Assembly (NCBI GenBank): GCA_028706255.1 | Contig: JAQWBS010000009.1 | Span: 1 to 51,726 of the forward strand | Reading direction: 5' to 3' | DNA from: Alphaproteobacteria bacterium | GTDB taxonomy: Bacteria; Pseudomonadota; Alphaproteobacteria; RF32; CAG-239 | Length of the DNA stretch: 51,726 bases | Notes under the pieces: model-generated | Database searches by the model: none | Told to the model about the DNA's origin: nothing | Seen by the model: only the letters and a program-made list of their open reading frames with translations | Program-made: the position numbers and the translations under genes | Shown here: one piece after another, positions 6,976-15,628 of the stretch | How the letters are laid out: every line of letters starts with the position of its first letter | Numbering within the stretch: the stretch's first letter is position 1

Positions 6976-7956
6976 TTAGAAACGAATGAGCGCCCCGCCC
7001 CAAGTGAATCCAGCACCCATTGCCGTCAACACAACGAGGTCACCTTTTTTGATTTTACCACTTGCAACGCTTTCAGATAATGCGAGCGGAATCGTTGCTG
7101 CTGAAGTGTTTCCTTGGTTTGCCACAGTGACAATCACCTTTTCGCTATCAACATCTAACTTCTTCGCAACACCGTCAATGATTCTGATGTTTGCTTGGTG
7201 AGGGATAATCCAATCTATTTCTTCTAAACCAATTTTTACTTCTTCAACAACCGCTTCAATGCTACTTGCCATTGCTGGAATCGCAAATTTGAAAACTTCC
7301 TTACCATTCATCCAAAGGAATCCAGTAGATTTTGTGGTTGATGGACCGCCTGTCGTCTTAAGGGAATCGTAATAAGCACCATCGGAATATATTTTTGTGG
7401 TCAAAATGCCACGGTCTTCAATTGTTCCCTTGCCTTCTTGAGCTTGCAAAACAACTGCACCTGCACCATCTCCAAACAACACACATGTGTTTCTGTCTGT
7501 CCAATCAGTGATACGAGAAAGACTTTCTGCACCAACGATAATTGCATTTTTCGCCTGACCCAAGCGAATCATATTATCCGCCAATGTCATTGCATAAACG
7601 AATCCTGAGCAAGCAGCGGAAATGTCAAAAGCCGGTTTTCCTGCTTGAACGCCCAATCTTGAAGCAACTTTTGTTGCAGTTGATGGAGTTAAATTATCTG
7701 GTGTGATTGTTGCCACAATCAAAACATCAACTTCACTTGCGGAAATGCCAGCATTTTTCAACGCATTTTCAGCAGCATGAAAACACAAATCAGAAGTTGA
7801 TTCGTCTTCGGCAACGATGTGTCTTGATTTGATTCCGGTGCGTTCAGAAATCCATTCGTCACTGGTTTCGACAATTTTTGACAAGTCGTCATTGGTCAAA
7901 ATCTTGGACGGCAAATAATGCCCACATCCAACAATTTGTGATCTAATATAAGTCAT
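6976..7956 (-). CDS. fabH: Beta-ketoacyl-ACP synthase III
   Basis: Condenses acetyl-CoA with malonyl-ACP to start type II fatty-acid synthesis. The thiolase-fold protein (326 aa) has the catalytic triad: Cys116 in DISAACSGF, His253 in IIPHQANIRI and Asn283 in NQGNTSAATIP. It ends GAGFTWGGALIRF, typical of the family. Its start overlaps the end of plsX by 14 bases, showing translational coupling. About 100 bases separate it from ihfA downstream. Confidence 0.97.
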   Translation of the reverse strand: MTYIRSQIVGCGHYLPSKILTNDDLSKIVETSDEWISERTGIKSRHIVAEDESTSDLCFHAAENALKNAGISASEVDVLIVATITPDNLTPSTATKVASRLGVQAGKPAFDISAACSGFVYAMTLADNMIRLGQAKNAIIVGAESLSRITDWTDRNTCVLFGDGAGAVVLQAQEGKGTIEDRGILTTKIYSDGAYYDSLKTTGGPSTTKSTGFLWMNGKEVFKFAIPAMASSIEAVVEEVKIGLEEIDWIIPHQANIRIIDGVAKKLDVDSEKVIVTVANQGNTSAATIPLALSESVASGKIKKGDLVVLTAMGAGFTWGGALIRF

Positions 7957-8992
7957 AAATTATTTCCTGAGATAACTCTTCCAAGTCCACTTTTTCAATT
8001 TCAGATTTAATGGTTGCAACGAAATCGTTTCTGACCATCTTAATGGCATTATTCACTGCCACATAATAGCCAACAGAATCCGTACCACCATGACTTTTGA
8101 TAGAAAGTCCATTAAGTCCGACAAACATCGCACCGTTATAAAGTCTTGGATCTAAGATTTTTTTGACTCTGAAGATAACGCCCAACATAAACAAGACACC
8201 AATTTTTGCAAGGATTGATTTTTTAACCAAGTCTTTCAAAATTCTCATAAAGAGTTTTGCTGTGCCTTCAGTTGTTTTCAGGGCAATATTTCCTGTGAAG
8301 CCGTCTGCGACAATCACATCTGCAACCCCTTCACCAATTTGATGAGGTTCAATATAGCCAATAAAATCTAAGTCGAGTCTGGAGTTTTTGATGATTTGGG
8401 CAGCTTCTCTGATTTCTTCTTTACCCTTCATCTCTTCAGCACCAATGTTTAGCAAAGCGACTCTTGGTTTTGCAATACCAAGAGCAGTTTTTGCAACAAC
8501 ATTCCCCATCAAAGCAAATTCTGCCAAATTGATTGCATCACATTCCGTGTTTGCACCCAAATCTAGCATAATATAATTTCCATGGCGATGCGGCATCATG
8601 CTCACAATCGCTGGACGATGGATTTTTTGAATGGTGCGAAGCGTGAGTTTTGAAATCGCCATCAAAGCACCTGTGTTTCCTGCGGAAACAACAGCCTTAG
8701 CTTCACCAGATTTAACGGCAGCAATTGCCATATACATACTAGTGTTGCGATTTCTAATCACTTGGGAAGGTTTGTCATCATTACTGACAACATCTGTCGC
8801 ATGACGCACTTCGCAAACGGTTTGAAGTTGAGGAAACTCTTTAAGAATTTCATTGACTTTTCCTTCATCACCGAAAAGCAAAAATTTGACATCAGGATTT
8901 TTCTGGGCAGCAATTGCCAACCCTTCAATCACTACTCGAGGGGAATTATCTCCCCCCATAGCATCTATCGATATGACCAGATTTTCAGACAA
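7943..8992 (-). CDS. plsX: Phosphate acyltransferase PlsX
   Basis: Converts acyl-ACP to acyl-phosphate, the donor for PlsY in phosphatidic-acid synthesis. The protein begins with the family hallmark ISIDAMGGDNSP and contains SAGNTGALMA, LDLGANTECDA and VADGFTGNIALKTTEG. No ATG is available at the expected start. I chose the TTG at 8992, 7 bases after AGCAGG; a second TTG at 8998 is possible. A non-ATG start may lower expression. It is followed by fabH with overlap and preceded by rpmF. Confidence 0.96.
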   Translation of the reverse strand: MSENLVISIDAMGGDNSPRVVIEGLAIAAQKNPDVKFLLFGDEGKVNEILKEFPQLQTVCEVRHATDVVSNDDKPSQVIRNRNTSMYMAIAAVKSGEAKAVVSAGNTGALMAISKLTLRTIQKIHRPAIVSMMPHRHGNYIMLDLGANTECDAINLAEFALMGNVVAKTALGIAKPRVALLNIGAEEMKGKEEIREAAQIIKNSRLDLDFIGYIEPHQIGEGVADVIVADGFTGNIALKTTEGTAKLFMRILKDLVKKSILAKIGVLFMLGVIFRVKKILDPRLYNGAMFVGLNGLSIKSHGGTDSVGYYVAVNNAIKMVRNDFVATIKSEIEKVDLEELSQEIIYDLY

Positions 8993-9021
8993 AATCAACC
9001 TGCTCCATATAAAGTTTTAGA

Positions 9022-9210
9022 TTATTCTTCAGTTGTTTTTTTAGCAACAACTTCTTTGCCATCATAATGTCCGCAAGCTGCGCAAACATTGTGAGGAGCT
9101 TTTAATTCGCCACAATTTGGGCATTCATGATATGAATTACCACCCAAAGCGTGGTGTGAACGACGCATATTGCGACGTGATTTAGAAGTTTTTTTCTTAG
9201 GTGTAGCCAT
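9022..9210 (-). CDS. rpmF: 50S ribosomal protein L32
   Basis: 62 residues, beginning [21 protein letters not shown] zinc ribbon is formed by CPNC and CAAC, so this is the Cys-containing (zinc-binding, C+) form rather than a Cys-free paralogue. It lies in the conserved DUF177-rpmF-plsX order. Confidence 0.97.
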   Translation of the reverse strand: MATPKKKTSKSRRNMRRSHHALGGNSYHECPNCGELKAPHNVCAACGHYDGKEVVAKKTTEE

Positions 9211-9377
9211 TTTCTTATACTCTTTTTAACAGTTACATATACAAAATTCAGACGCATTAATACATCATTCAGTTTTAAAAATCAACTAAATAAAAAAATT
9301 AATACCTCTAGCCAAAGTTTATTGTGTTTTATAGAATTTTTGACTTCTTGGCAAGTCTTTTTTTATTATTTTTTAAA

Positions 9378-9890
9378 CTATTTTTTCAGCTTTGATAAAA
9401 CCGCAAAAGGATTAGGTCTTTCCTCTTCCTCAAATTCTGTGGCAAAAGAAAAAGTTTCTCCTTTCTGACGAGGATAGTCTTCAATCGCCAAAGACAATTG
9501 CTCCATCGCAATTCCAGCTAAGTCTATTTTGCCATCTATTGGCGTGTCAAAAGCCTCATCTTCAAGCCCAAACTCAGCCCCATCCAACTCTTGCAGATTA
9601 AGATTTGTGTCATATTTGATTTCAAAATTTGTTTGATATTTCTTATCAAAGTTTTTTAAACTCACCACACTTTGCAACTCAACTTCGGCTTTCACCCAAC
9701 CTTTAACGTCGATTTTTCCGCTTTTATGATTGCACTTTACTTTAATTTCAGATGAAAAACTTTTCACGTTTTCAACACCTAAAACCTCGGTTATCGAAGC
9801 ACGTTCTGCTTCGTTTGGCGTGAGTGTGTAAGTATTTTCCACGTTAGGAAGTTCCGCAACAAGCAAGGGATATGAAAAATCTTTTTGCAT
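9378..9890 (-). CDS. DUF177 / YceD-family protein
   Basis: Conserved small acidic protein found before rpmF in many bacteria; in E. coli YceD is linked to rRNA metabolism and in plants to 23S rRNA maturation, but its biochemistry is not settled. The ATG at 9890 is chosen because AAGGA lies 8 bases upstream; an upstream ATG at 9914 has no Shine-Dalgarno. The protein (170 aa) has the usual acidic C-terminal half (LAGIAMEQLSLAIEDYPR) and ends near NPFAVLSKLKK, as in alphaproteobacterial members. It is divergent from bamE. Confidence 0.9.
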   Translation of the reverse strand: MQKDFSYPLLVAELPNVENTYTLTPNEAERASITEVLGVENVKSFSSEIKVKCNHKSGKIDVKGWVKAEVELQSVVSLKNFDKKYQTNFEIKYDTNLNLQELDGAEFGLEDEAFDTPIDGKIDLAGIAMEQLSLAIEDYPRQKGETFSFATEFEEEERPNPFAVLSKLKK

Positions 9891-9947
9891 AAATTTTTTC
9901 CTTATGTTATACATTTTATCAGATTATATAATGTTAAGGATGAGAGA

Positions 9948-10412
9948 ATGTCAATCAACAAAATCATATTATCAGGACTAGTTGCTTTATTTCTAACAAC
10001 AGGCTGTTCAAAAGAATGGTTCACGACTTATAACGGCAACATGCCGACCCCTGAAAGAGTTTCTAAACTTGAAAAAGGGCTTTCAAAAAATGAAGTCATT
10101 GACCTGCTCGGTGCACCTTCCAATATTGTTTCCTTAGACAAGAACACATGGCTTTACATGTCTTCAGAAGTTGAACAAATCGCTTTCATGCGTCCAACTG
10201 AACTGCAAAGACAATTGCTTGTACTTCGCTTCGACCAACATGAACAAGTTGCTCAAATTCAAAGACTTTCCCTTAAAGATGGTGAAGACATAAAAATCAG
10301 CGAAGCTTACACGCCTGACGTTGGCAAAGACCTTGGCTTCTTTGAAAAATATTTCGGCGGCGTCAATCAATATAACCCAATGGGTGGCGGCGGTTCTAAC
10401 GCCCCAATGTAA
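9948..10412 (+). CDS. bamE: Outer-membrane assembly lipoprotein BamE (SmpA/OmlA)
   Basis: Subunit of the BAM complex that inserts beta-barrel proteins. The start at 9948 has AAGGA 7 bases upstream; the frame extends further upstream but without a ribosome site. A signal peptide ends in the lipobox LTTGC. The SmpA domain follows with the characteristic TPERVSKLEKGLSKNEVIDLLGAPS. The C-terminal tail is Gly-rich (GGGGS). A TATAAT at 9927-9932 may be its -10. It is divergent from DUF177, the usual alphaproteobacterial arrangement. Confidence 0.92.
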   Translation: MSINKIILSGLVALFLTTGCSKEWFTTYNGNMPTPERVSKLEKGLSKNEVIDLLGAPSNIVSLDKNTWLYMSSEVEQIAFMRPTELQRQLLVLRFDQHEQVAQIQRLSLKDGEDIKISEAYTPDVGKDLGFFEKYFGGVNQYNPMGGGGSNAPM

Positions 10413-10418
10413 AAACTT

Positions 10419-10448
10419 AAAAGCTCTTCAACAAGAAGAGCTTTTTTT
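10419..10448. terminator. Terminator after bamE
   Basis: AAAAGCTCTTC pairs with GAAGAGCTTTTTTT. The T run overlaps the end of the convergent anmK gene by two bases. Confidence 0.9.
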
Positions 10449-11730
10449 AATCTTTCGCAATGCGGCTAATTAAAGCATGTTTTTCTCTTTCATCATTCGG
10501 ATGAGCCCAAATACCACAAACGGTTGGCGACTTGCAATTGGTGATTTCGGGGGTGGTGAAAGGCATGTTTTTTATCTTACAATAAGCCAAATCGGCAAAA
10601 ATTCTCGCTTCCATAAATTCGCCACTATATCCATATTGATTTGACCAACAGACCTTCGGGGTTTCAGAAAATCCGGCAAAGATGTCCTTGAAAATTTGTT
10701 TATGCTCTTGAAGAATCGGCCTTTCATTTTCAAGTAACGCTTGAAAATCTGCAAAACAGAGAGGGTTTTTCCAGCCACCGCCAAAAAGCAAAAAATGCTT
10801 TGGAAATAAAAGATTATCAGGAATATATTTCAGATTATAAACAAAACTATAAGTGCTTAAATATTCAACCGTTCTCAAGGTGTCTGCAAAGCCATATTGC
10901 TCACAATTTAGCACCTCTAAAAACTTATACCAACTTGGGTCGGAAGATTTAGGCGGAGTTTGTAGATAATAATTCCCCCCTTTCTCATTTGTTGCAACAT
11001 GATGAAACAGCTCTTGCAAGAGGGGCGATTTTATTTCTCCCTGTTTCCCATATTTTCCGTCGAAATCACAGGCTTCTCCCTTAAAGGTTCTCACCAAATG
11101 GTCTGCAAAATGATTGAAAGGTCCAATATCCCACCCTAAAACGGATTCTTTTTTTGCTTCATTTTCTGAAATAAGAGCAATGTTTCCGGTGTTACCGGCA
11201 TTACAAAAAGCCACTGGGAAAACGCCTTTTGTTTTTAAATCTTGGGCAAGATGAAGATTGTGCATTGGGGCAAGCGGTGCTCCCTCCCCGCCATTTAGCA
11301 TATCATCTGAACGAAAATCATAAACCACAGGAAGTTGCGTTAAATTTGCCAATAAAAGTGCATCGCCAACTTGGAGGGTATATGCTTTTTTATCCCCCGC
11401 TATGGAAGGCGGAAAGTGGTCTAAAGTTTGCCCATGGAATCCAATTGCAGTAATTTCTTGTTTATCAAAATTTTCTAAGAGTTCATTAACCGTTTGAGCG
11501 ACAAGCCTTGTATATTCCTCAACGATAGACTCAAACTCTACCGTTGCACAAACTTTAGAAATACCCTCTGCTTTTATTTTTTTGCGTAAAGAGAGAAAAT
11601 CTTGCCGTAAAGACACAGGATATGGCTTTGAAAGACAAGCAATGTCTTTCATTTTGGTTTGTTCAAATGCTGTCAAAACAACATCGACGGCATCTAAAGA
11701 ATTTCCTGTCATTACCCCAACAATTTTCAT
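10447..11730 (-). CDS. anmK: Anhydro-N-acetylmuramic acid kinase-like protein
   Basis: AnmK cleaves and phosphorylates anhydro-MurNAc during cell-wall recycling. The chosen ATG (11730) has AGGAGA just upstream; the frame's earlier codons have none. The N-terminal phosphate loop is GVMTGNSLDAVD, where the family usually has GxMSGTSxDGxD, so Thr-to-Asn and Gly-to-Ala changes are present. The catalytic region LGWDIGPFNHFADH keeps the Asp of the DTGPGN motif, also in divergent form. At 427 residues it is longer than the usual ~370. It is kinase-like, but the altered motifs leave room for a different sugar substrate. Confidence 0.82.
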   Translation of the reverse strand: MKIVGVMTGNSLDAVDVVLTAFEQTKMKDIACLSKPYPVSLRQDFLSLRKKIKAEGISKVCATVEFESIVEEYTRLVAQTVNELLENFDKQEITAIGFHGQTLDHFPPSIAGDKKAYTLQVGDALLLANLTQLPVVYDFRSDDMLNGGEGAPLAPMHNLHLAQDLKTKGVFPVAFCNAGNTGNIALISENEAKKESVLGWDIGPFNHFADHLVRTFKGEACDFDGKYGKQGEIKSPLLQELFHHVATNEKGGNYYLQTPPKSSDPSWYKFLEVLNCEQYGFADTLRTVEYLSTYSFVYNLKYIPDNLLFPKHFLLFGGGWKNPLCFADFQALLENERPILQEHKQIFKDIFAGFSETPKVCWSNQYGYSGEFMEARIFADLAYCKIKNMPFTTPEITNCKSPTVCGIWAHPNDEREKHALISRIAKD

Positions 11731-11782
11731 TATCTCTCCTTTTTTTGATATCATAAAGAAAAGGGGTTAAAATATGTTCAAT

Positions 11783-11817
11783 AAAAAAAGCCAGAATATT
11801 CCTATTCTGACTTTTTC
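11783..11817 (-). terminator. Terminator of fadL
   Basis: Read leftwards, AAAAAGTCAGAATA pairs with TATTCTGGCTTTTTT, giving a stem with a T tail. It lies between the end of fadL and the start of anmK. Confidence 0.8.
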
Positions 11818-11862
11818 TTTTTGCTAATTTTATATTATGCAATGAGCAATAAGATAAAATTG

Positions 11863-13098
11863 TTAGAAGTTATAAGTTACGCCAACACCAACGATGTGAA
11901 CATAAGACTTATAATCCGCTTGCAAGTCGCCTCTTGCGGTGTCGTGCAAGTTAATTTGAGCACCGTTAGCGGCTTTAATGTAAGTATAACCTAAATCAAA
12001 CGCAACTTTTTCGCTTGGTTTATATTGTGCACCAAGAGAATACCATTTACGGTTTGAGTCCGGAATTCTTGGGGTACGGTGTTGTTTTTTAACCGCAGCC
12101 TTATCAAACCCAAGACCACCACGCAACTTCAATGATTCTGTCAATTGGTATGATGCACCAACGGAATAGAAGTTTGTGTTTTTCCAGTTTTCAGCTGTTA
12201 CGTTATCTCCACCAGGAACGCCTTTGATTCTGAGCTCGTCAAATGATTCCCAATAAGTTCTTTGGAACTCAGCCATTAAGGAAACTTTTTTGTTCAAATC
12301 ATGAGTCACACCAAAGCTGGCAACAGCAGGGGTTGTGAGTTCAGCGTTAATTGGGTATGAACCATTTCCTACCAGCAAACCTGACAAAGTGATATCACCC
12401 TTAAGCTTGTGACCGATACGGCTTCTATAACCCGCACCAAAACGAGTGTCATCACGCCATTCATAAGTTGCACCAAAAACGAAGCCAGCATCTGTGGTAT
12501 CGCCTTCAAGAACAGCCTTACCGTCAACTGCAGGAACAGGTCCTACGCCATTTCTTAATCTGGCTTTAACATGTTGAATTTGCGCCCCAACACCAATGGA
12601 GAGTTTTTCATCCATTTTATAAGCAAGCATTGGCGTCATTGTGTAAGTTTTCAAATCAGATAATGTTCCGTGCATTCTACCTGCCCAGTCGTCATTATAT
12701 TTTGTGACCAAACCAAATGGGGCATTAAATGAAACGCCTAGGAATAAATCATCATTAAGCTGTTTTGAAGCATAAAAATTTGGAACAACAGCATTGCTCA
12801 CCACATCAGATGAGTGTCCATCAGATTGATTGACAACACCTGTTGATTTTGCATATTCTAATTTTGCTGTTGGGGCAACATAAGTTGCACCGAAAACAAT
12901 TTGAGATCCTTTATATCTTGTTAACACTGCAGGGTTGAAGTAAGACGCAGAAATGTCTTGACCACCCGAAGATGAACCCGCAAACGCTGTTCCTAAACCT
13001 GAAACTGATTGTTCTTTAAGATGAAAGCCCGATGCTTGAGCATTTGAGGCAACAAGAATAGCACTAAGTGCCGTTAAAGTTAGTATCTTTTTTTTCAT
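11863..13098 (-). CDS. fadL: FadL-family outer-membrane fatty-acid/hydrophobe channel
   Basis: A 14-strand beta-barrel that imports long-chain fatty acids. A signal peptide (to ...SNAQA) is followed by SGFHLKEQSVSGLGTAFAGS, the N-terminal hatch region typical of FadL, and by ISASYFNPA. It ends with an aromatic strand (VGVGVTYNF) as barrel proteins do. The ATG at 13098 is used; a GTG lies three codons upstream. It is divergent from an Aas-like gene, and the shared intergenic region has dyad motifs that may bind a fatty-acid-responsive regulator. Confidence 0.93.
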   Translation of the reverse strand: MKKKILTLTALSAILVASNAQASGFHLKEQSVSGLGTAFAGSSSGGQDISASYFNPAVLTRYKGSQIVFGATYVAPTAKLEYAKSTGVVNQSDGHSSDVVSNAVVPNFYASKQLNDDLFLGVSFNAPFGLVTKYNDDWAGRMHGTLSDLKTYTMTPMLAYKMDEKLSIGVGAQIQHVKARLRNGVGPVPAVDGKAVLEGDTTDAGFVFGATYEWRDDTRFGAGYRSRIGHKLKGDITLSGLLVGNGSYPINAELTTPAVASFGVTHDLNKKVSLMAEFQRTYWESFDELRIKGVPGGDNVTAENWKNTNFYSVGASYQLTESLKLRGGLGFDKAAVKKQHRTPRIPDSNRKWYSLGAQYKPSEKVAFDLGYTYIKAANGAQINLHDTARGDLQADYKSYVHIVGVGVTYNF

Positions 13099-13155
13099 AG
13101 TTTTCACTTTTATAGTTAATCCAAAAATAACATACTGCCCTTATTTTCGATAACA

Positions 13156-13178
13156 TTTTGTGACAATATGTTACAAAA
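13156..13178. promoter_or_regulatory. Dyad operator candidate near fadL
   Basis: TTTTGTGACA and TGTTACAAAA form a 10-bp dyad with one mismatch and a 3-base centre. It lies 58 bases upstream of the fadL start. The half-site TTTGTAACA recurs at 13332-13340 in front of the divergent gene. Confidence 0.45.
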
Positions 13179-13324
13179 AACTATTAGTATATTTAATTCT
13201 AAGATTCAATATCAAATTAACAACCCTCTGGATAAAACAATAAATATTATTAAATTTCAAATAGATAAAAAGAATAGGTTTACTTTTTTACTTAACAAAC
13301 TGTTAACTAAACAAAAATATACCT

Positions 13325-13338
13325 TTACAAATTTGTAA
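13325..13338. promoter_or_regulatory. Palindromic operator candidate near the Aas-like gene
   Basis: TTACAAATTTGTAA is a perfect 14-bp palindrome, 47 bases upstream of the TTG start at 13386. It may overlap a promoter whose -10 is TATTAT at 13359-13364. It shares the half-site TTTGTAACA with 13156-13178. Confidence 0.45.
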
Positions 13339-13385
13339 CAAACGTATTAGATTTTGTGTATTATTCAACTATGGAGATATAAATT

Positions 13386-15557
13386 TTGACGAACTTTGTA
13401 AGATTTTGTTTGAGAATGGTGTTTAAGGCACTTAAAGTAAAGTGTAATATTAATTTCAAAGAAGATAAACTGCCTAATAAGGGTGTGTATGTATCTAACC
13501 ACGTTTCCTACCTTGATCCTCTTATTCTTTTTGCTTTCCTTCCTGGAAATCCTGTCTTTGCTTTAAACGGACACCTTTATCGTAACAAATGGATTAGATT
13601 TTTTATGAAAACGGCTGATATTGTCGAATTTAATCCAATTGAACCAAGTGACATCAAAGAATTGATTGCTAAAGTTTCTAGTGGTCGTCTTTGCATGATT
13701 TTTGCTGAAGGTCGAATCACTGAAAATGGCGGTTTGATGAAAATTTATGAAGCCCCTGGCCTTGTTGCTGATAAATCTGGAGCGCCTTTAATTCCAATTT
13801 GGATTAGCGGACTTCAATATAGCTATTTCTCAAAAACCAAAGGGAAAATTCCTCATCGTCCATTGCCGAGAGTGATGGTTACTGTTGGAGCACCTCGCAA
13901 ATTTAAATTAAAAGACAATTTACGCCGTCAGCGTGACCACATTAGTAATGAGGTTTATACTATTCTTCGTGAAATGCACTTTGAGTCTATGTATAACCCT
14001 AACATCTCCCTTTTTGCACAATTAATGAAAGCTTCGAAAATTCATTCAAAACAAGGTTTTTTTACAGGTCGTTTGAAGTTTTTTGAAGATATTAAAAGAG
14101 AGCCTAACTCTTATAAAGACATTGTGATTAAAGCTTTCGTACTTGGTAAATATTTCAAAAAAAGAACAACCAGAGAAGAACATGTGGGTATTCTATTGCC
14201 AAACGCGATTGCCACTGTTTGCACGTTTTTTGGGCTTTCCGCTTATGACCGTGTGCCGGTGATGCTCAACTTCTCAACCGGAGCAACAAACTTGGTTTCG
14301 ATGTGCAAAACTGCCGTTGTTAAAAAAATTGTCACTTCGCTCAATTTTGTTCGTCAAGCCAAACTTGAAGAAGAAATTTCTGTTCTGAAAGCGAATGGAT
14401 TTGAAGTTGTTTACTTAGAATCCGTTGCTAAAGAAATTTCATTAAAACAAAAAATCGGCGCACTCATCCGCTATAAAATTAAAAGAGTTCCTCACCGTGA
14501 CGGTGGTGATAAAAAAGCAGTTATTTTGTTTACTTCAGGGTCTGAAGGCATGCCTAAAGCCGTTATTTTAAGCCATGCCAACATCATCTCGAACATTAAA
14601 CAAGTTTCCGCCATTGAAAGCATCAACACAACGGACGTCGTCTTTAATGCTTTGCCGATGTTCCATAGCTTCGGTTTAACCATTGGCACAATCTTCCCAC
14701 TGTTTGAAGGTGCAAGACTTTTCCTTTATCCTTCTCCATTACACTATCGTATTGTGGCTGAGATTGTTTATGAGATTGGGGCAACCATTATGTTTGGAAC
14801 AGACACGTTCTTCAGAGGCTATGCCCGAATTGCTCACCCAATGGACTTCCATAATATTCGCTTTATGTTTGCAGGTGCGGAAGCTGTGAAAAGCGACACA
14901 AGAGATATGTGGATGGAAAGATTGGGAATCCGTGTAATGGAAGCCTATGGTAGCACGGAATGTTCACCTGTGGTGACTGCAAACAACCGAATTTTTAATC
15001 GTTTTGGTTCTATCGGAAAACTCCTTCCAGGCATGGACTATAAAATTATGCCAGTTGATGGCATTGAAAAAGGCGGTGAGCTTTTGGTTAAAGGTCCAAA
15101 CGTGATGCTTGGTTATTATCTTTCCGACAACCCTGGGGTTCTTGTCCCTCTGAAAAACGGCTGGTATAATACCGGTGACGTGGTGGAAATGGACGAGATT
15201 GGCTTCTTCTATATCAAAGACAGAATCAAACGTTTTGCTAAAATTGGCGGCGAAATGGTTTCTCTAAACGCTGTTGACGAGCTTGTTCGCAATGCTTATA
15301 AAGGCGAAAGCAGTGATGAATATTGCTATGGTGTGGTGTCCATTCCTCACGACAGCAAAGGGGAACAAGTTGTTTTGGTCACAAATAACCAAAATGTGAC
15401 ACAATCGGGAATCCACGAATATATTAAGAAAAATAATATGTCTGAGCTTTATCTCCCTCGTGTGATTTTGTTCAAAGACAAAATTCCTGTGTTCGCAACC
15501 GGAAAGACAGATAATGTCACTTTGAAAAAAGAAGTGCTTGCTGAACTTCAAGGATAG
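13386..15557 (+). CDS. Bifunctional acyltransferase / acyl-ACP (CoA) synthetase, Aas-like without transporter
   Basis: A two-domain protein (723 aa). Residues ~1-210 are a PlsC acyltransferase: NHVSYLD (His39-x4-Asp44) and the FAEGR motif at 106-110. Residues ~240-723 are an AMP-forming ligase: LFTSGSEGMPKAV near 381-393, YGSTE near 520, GWYNTGD near 592 and the catalytic Lys in ATGKTD near the end. E. coli Aas has this architecture and re-acylates lysophosphatidylethanolamine. The start is TTG with GGAGA 8 bases upstream. A second, transporter-fused paralogue lies at 46045. Divergent from fadL, so it may activate and use imported fatty acids. Confidence 0.88.
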   Translation: MTNFVRFCLRMVFKALKVKCNINFKEDKLPNKGVYVSNHVSYLDPLILFAFLPGNPVFALNGHLYRNKWIRFFMKTADIVEFNPIEPSDIKELIAKVSSGRLCMIFAEGRITENGGLMKIYEAPGLVADKSGAPLIPIWISGLQYSYFSKTKGKIPHRPLPRVMVTVGAPRKFKLKDNLRRQRDHISNEVYTILREMHFESMYNPNISLFAQLMKASKIHSKQGFFTGRLKFFEDIKREPNSYKDIVIKAFVLGKYFKKRTTREEHVGILLPNAIATVCTFFGLSAYDRVPVMLNFSTGATNLVSMCKTAVVKKIVTSLNFVRQAKLEEEISVLKANGFEVVYLESVAKEISLKQKIGALIRYKIKRVPHRDGGDKKAVILFTSGSEGMPKAVILSHANIISNIKQVSAIESINTTDVVFNALPMFHSFGLTIGTIFPLFEGARLFLYPSPLHYRIVAEIVYEIGATIMFGTDTFFRGYARIAHPMDFHNIRFMFAGAEAVKSDTRDMWMERLGIRVMEAYGSTECSPVVTANNRIFNRFGSIGKLLPGMDYKIMPVDGIEKGGELLVKGPNVMLGYYLSDNPGVLVPLKNGWYNTGDVVEMDEIGFFYIKDRIKRFAKIGGEMVSLNAVDELVRNAYKGESSDEYCYGVVSIPHDSKGEQVVLVTNNQNVTQSGIHEYIKKNNMSELYLPRVILFKDKIPVFATGKTDNVTLKKEVLAELQG

Positions 15558-15571
15558 TTCGTAACAATCCG

Positions 15572-15607
15572 AAAAAGCTCCCAACTGAAAAGAAGGGAGC
15601 TTTTTTT
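15572..15607 (+). terminator. Terminator of the Aas-like gene
   Basis: AAAAAGCTCCC pairs with GGGAGCTTTTTTT over a 12-base loop, 15 bases after the stop codon. Confidence 0.9.
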
Positions 15608-15628
15608 GACGCTATATGAAGAAAATGC

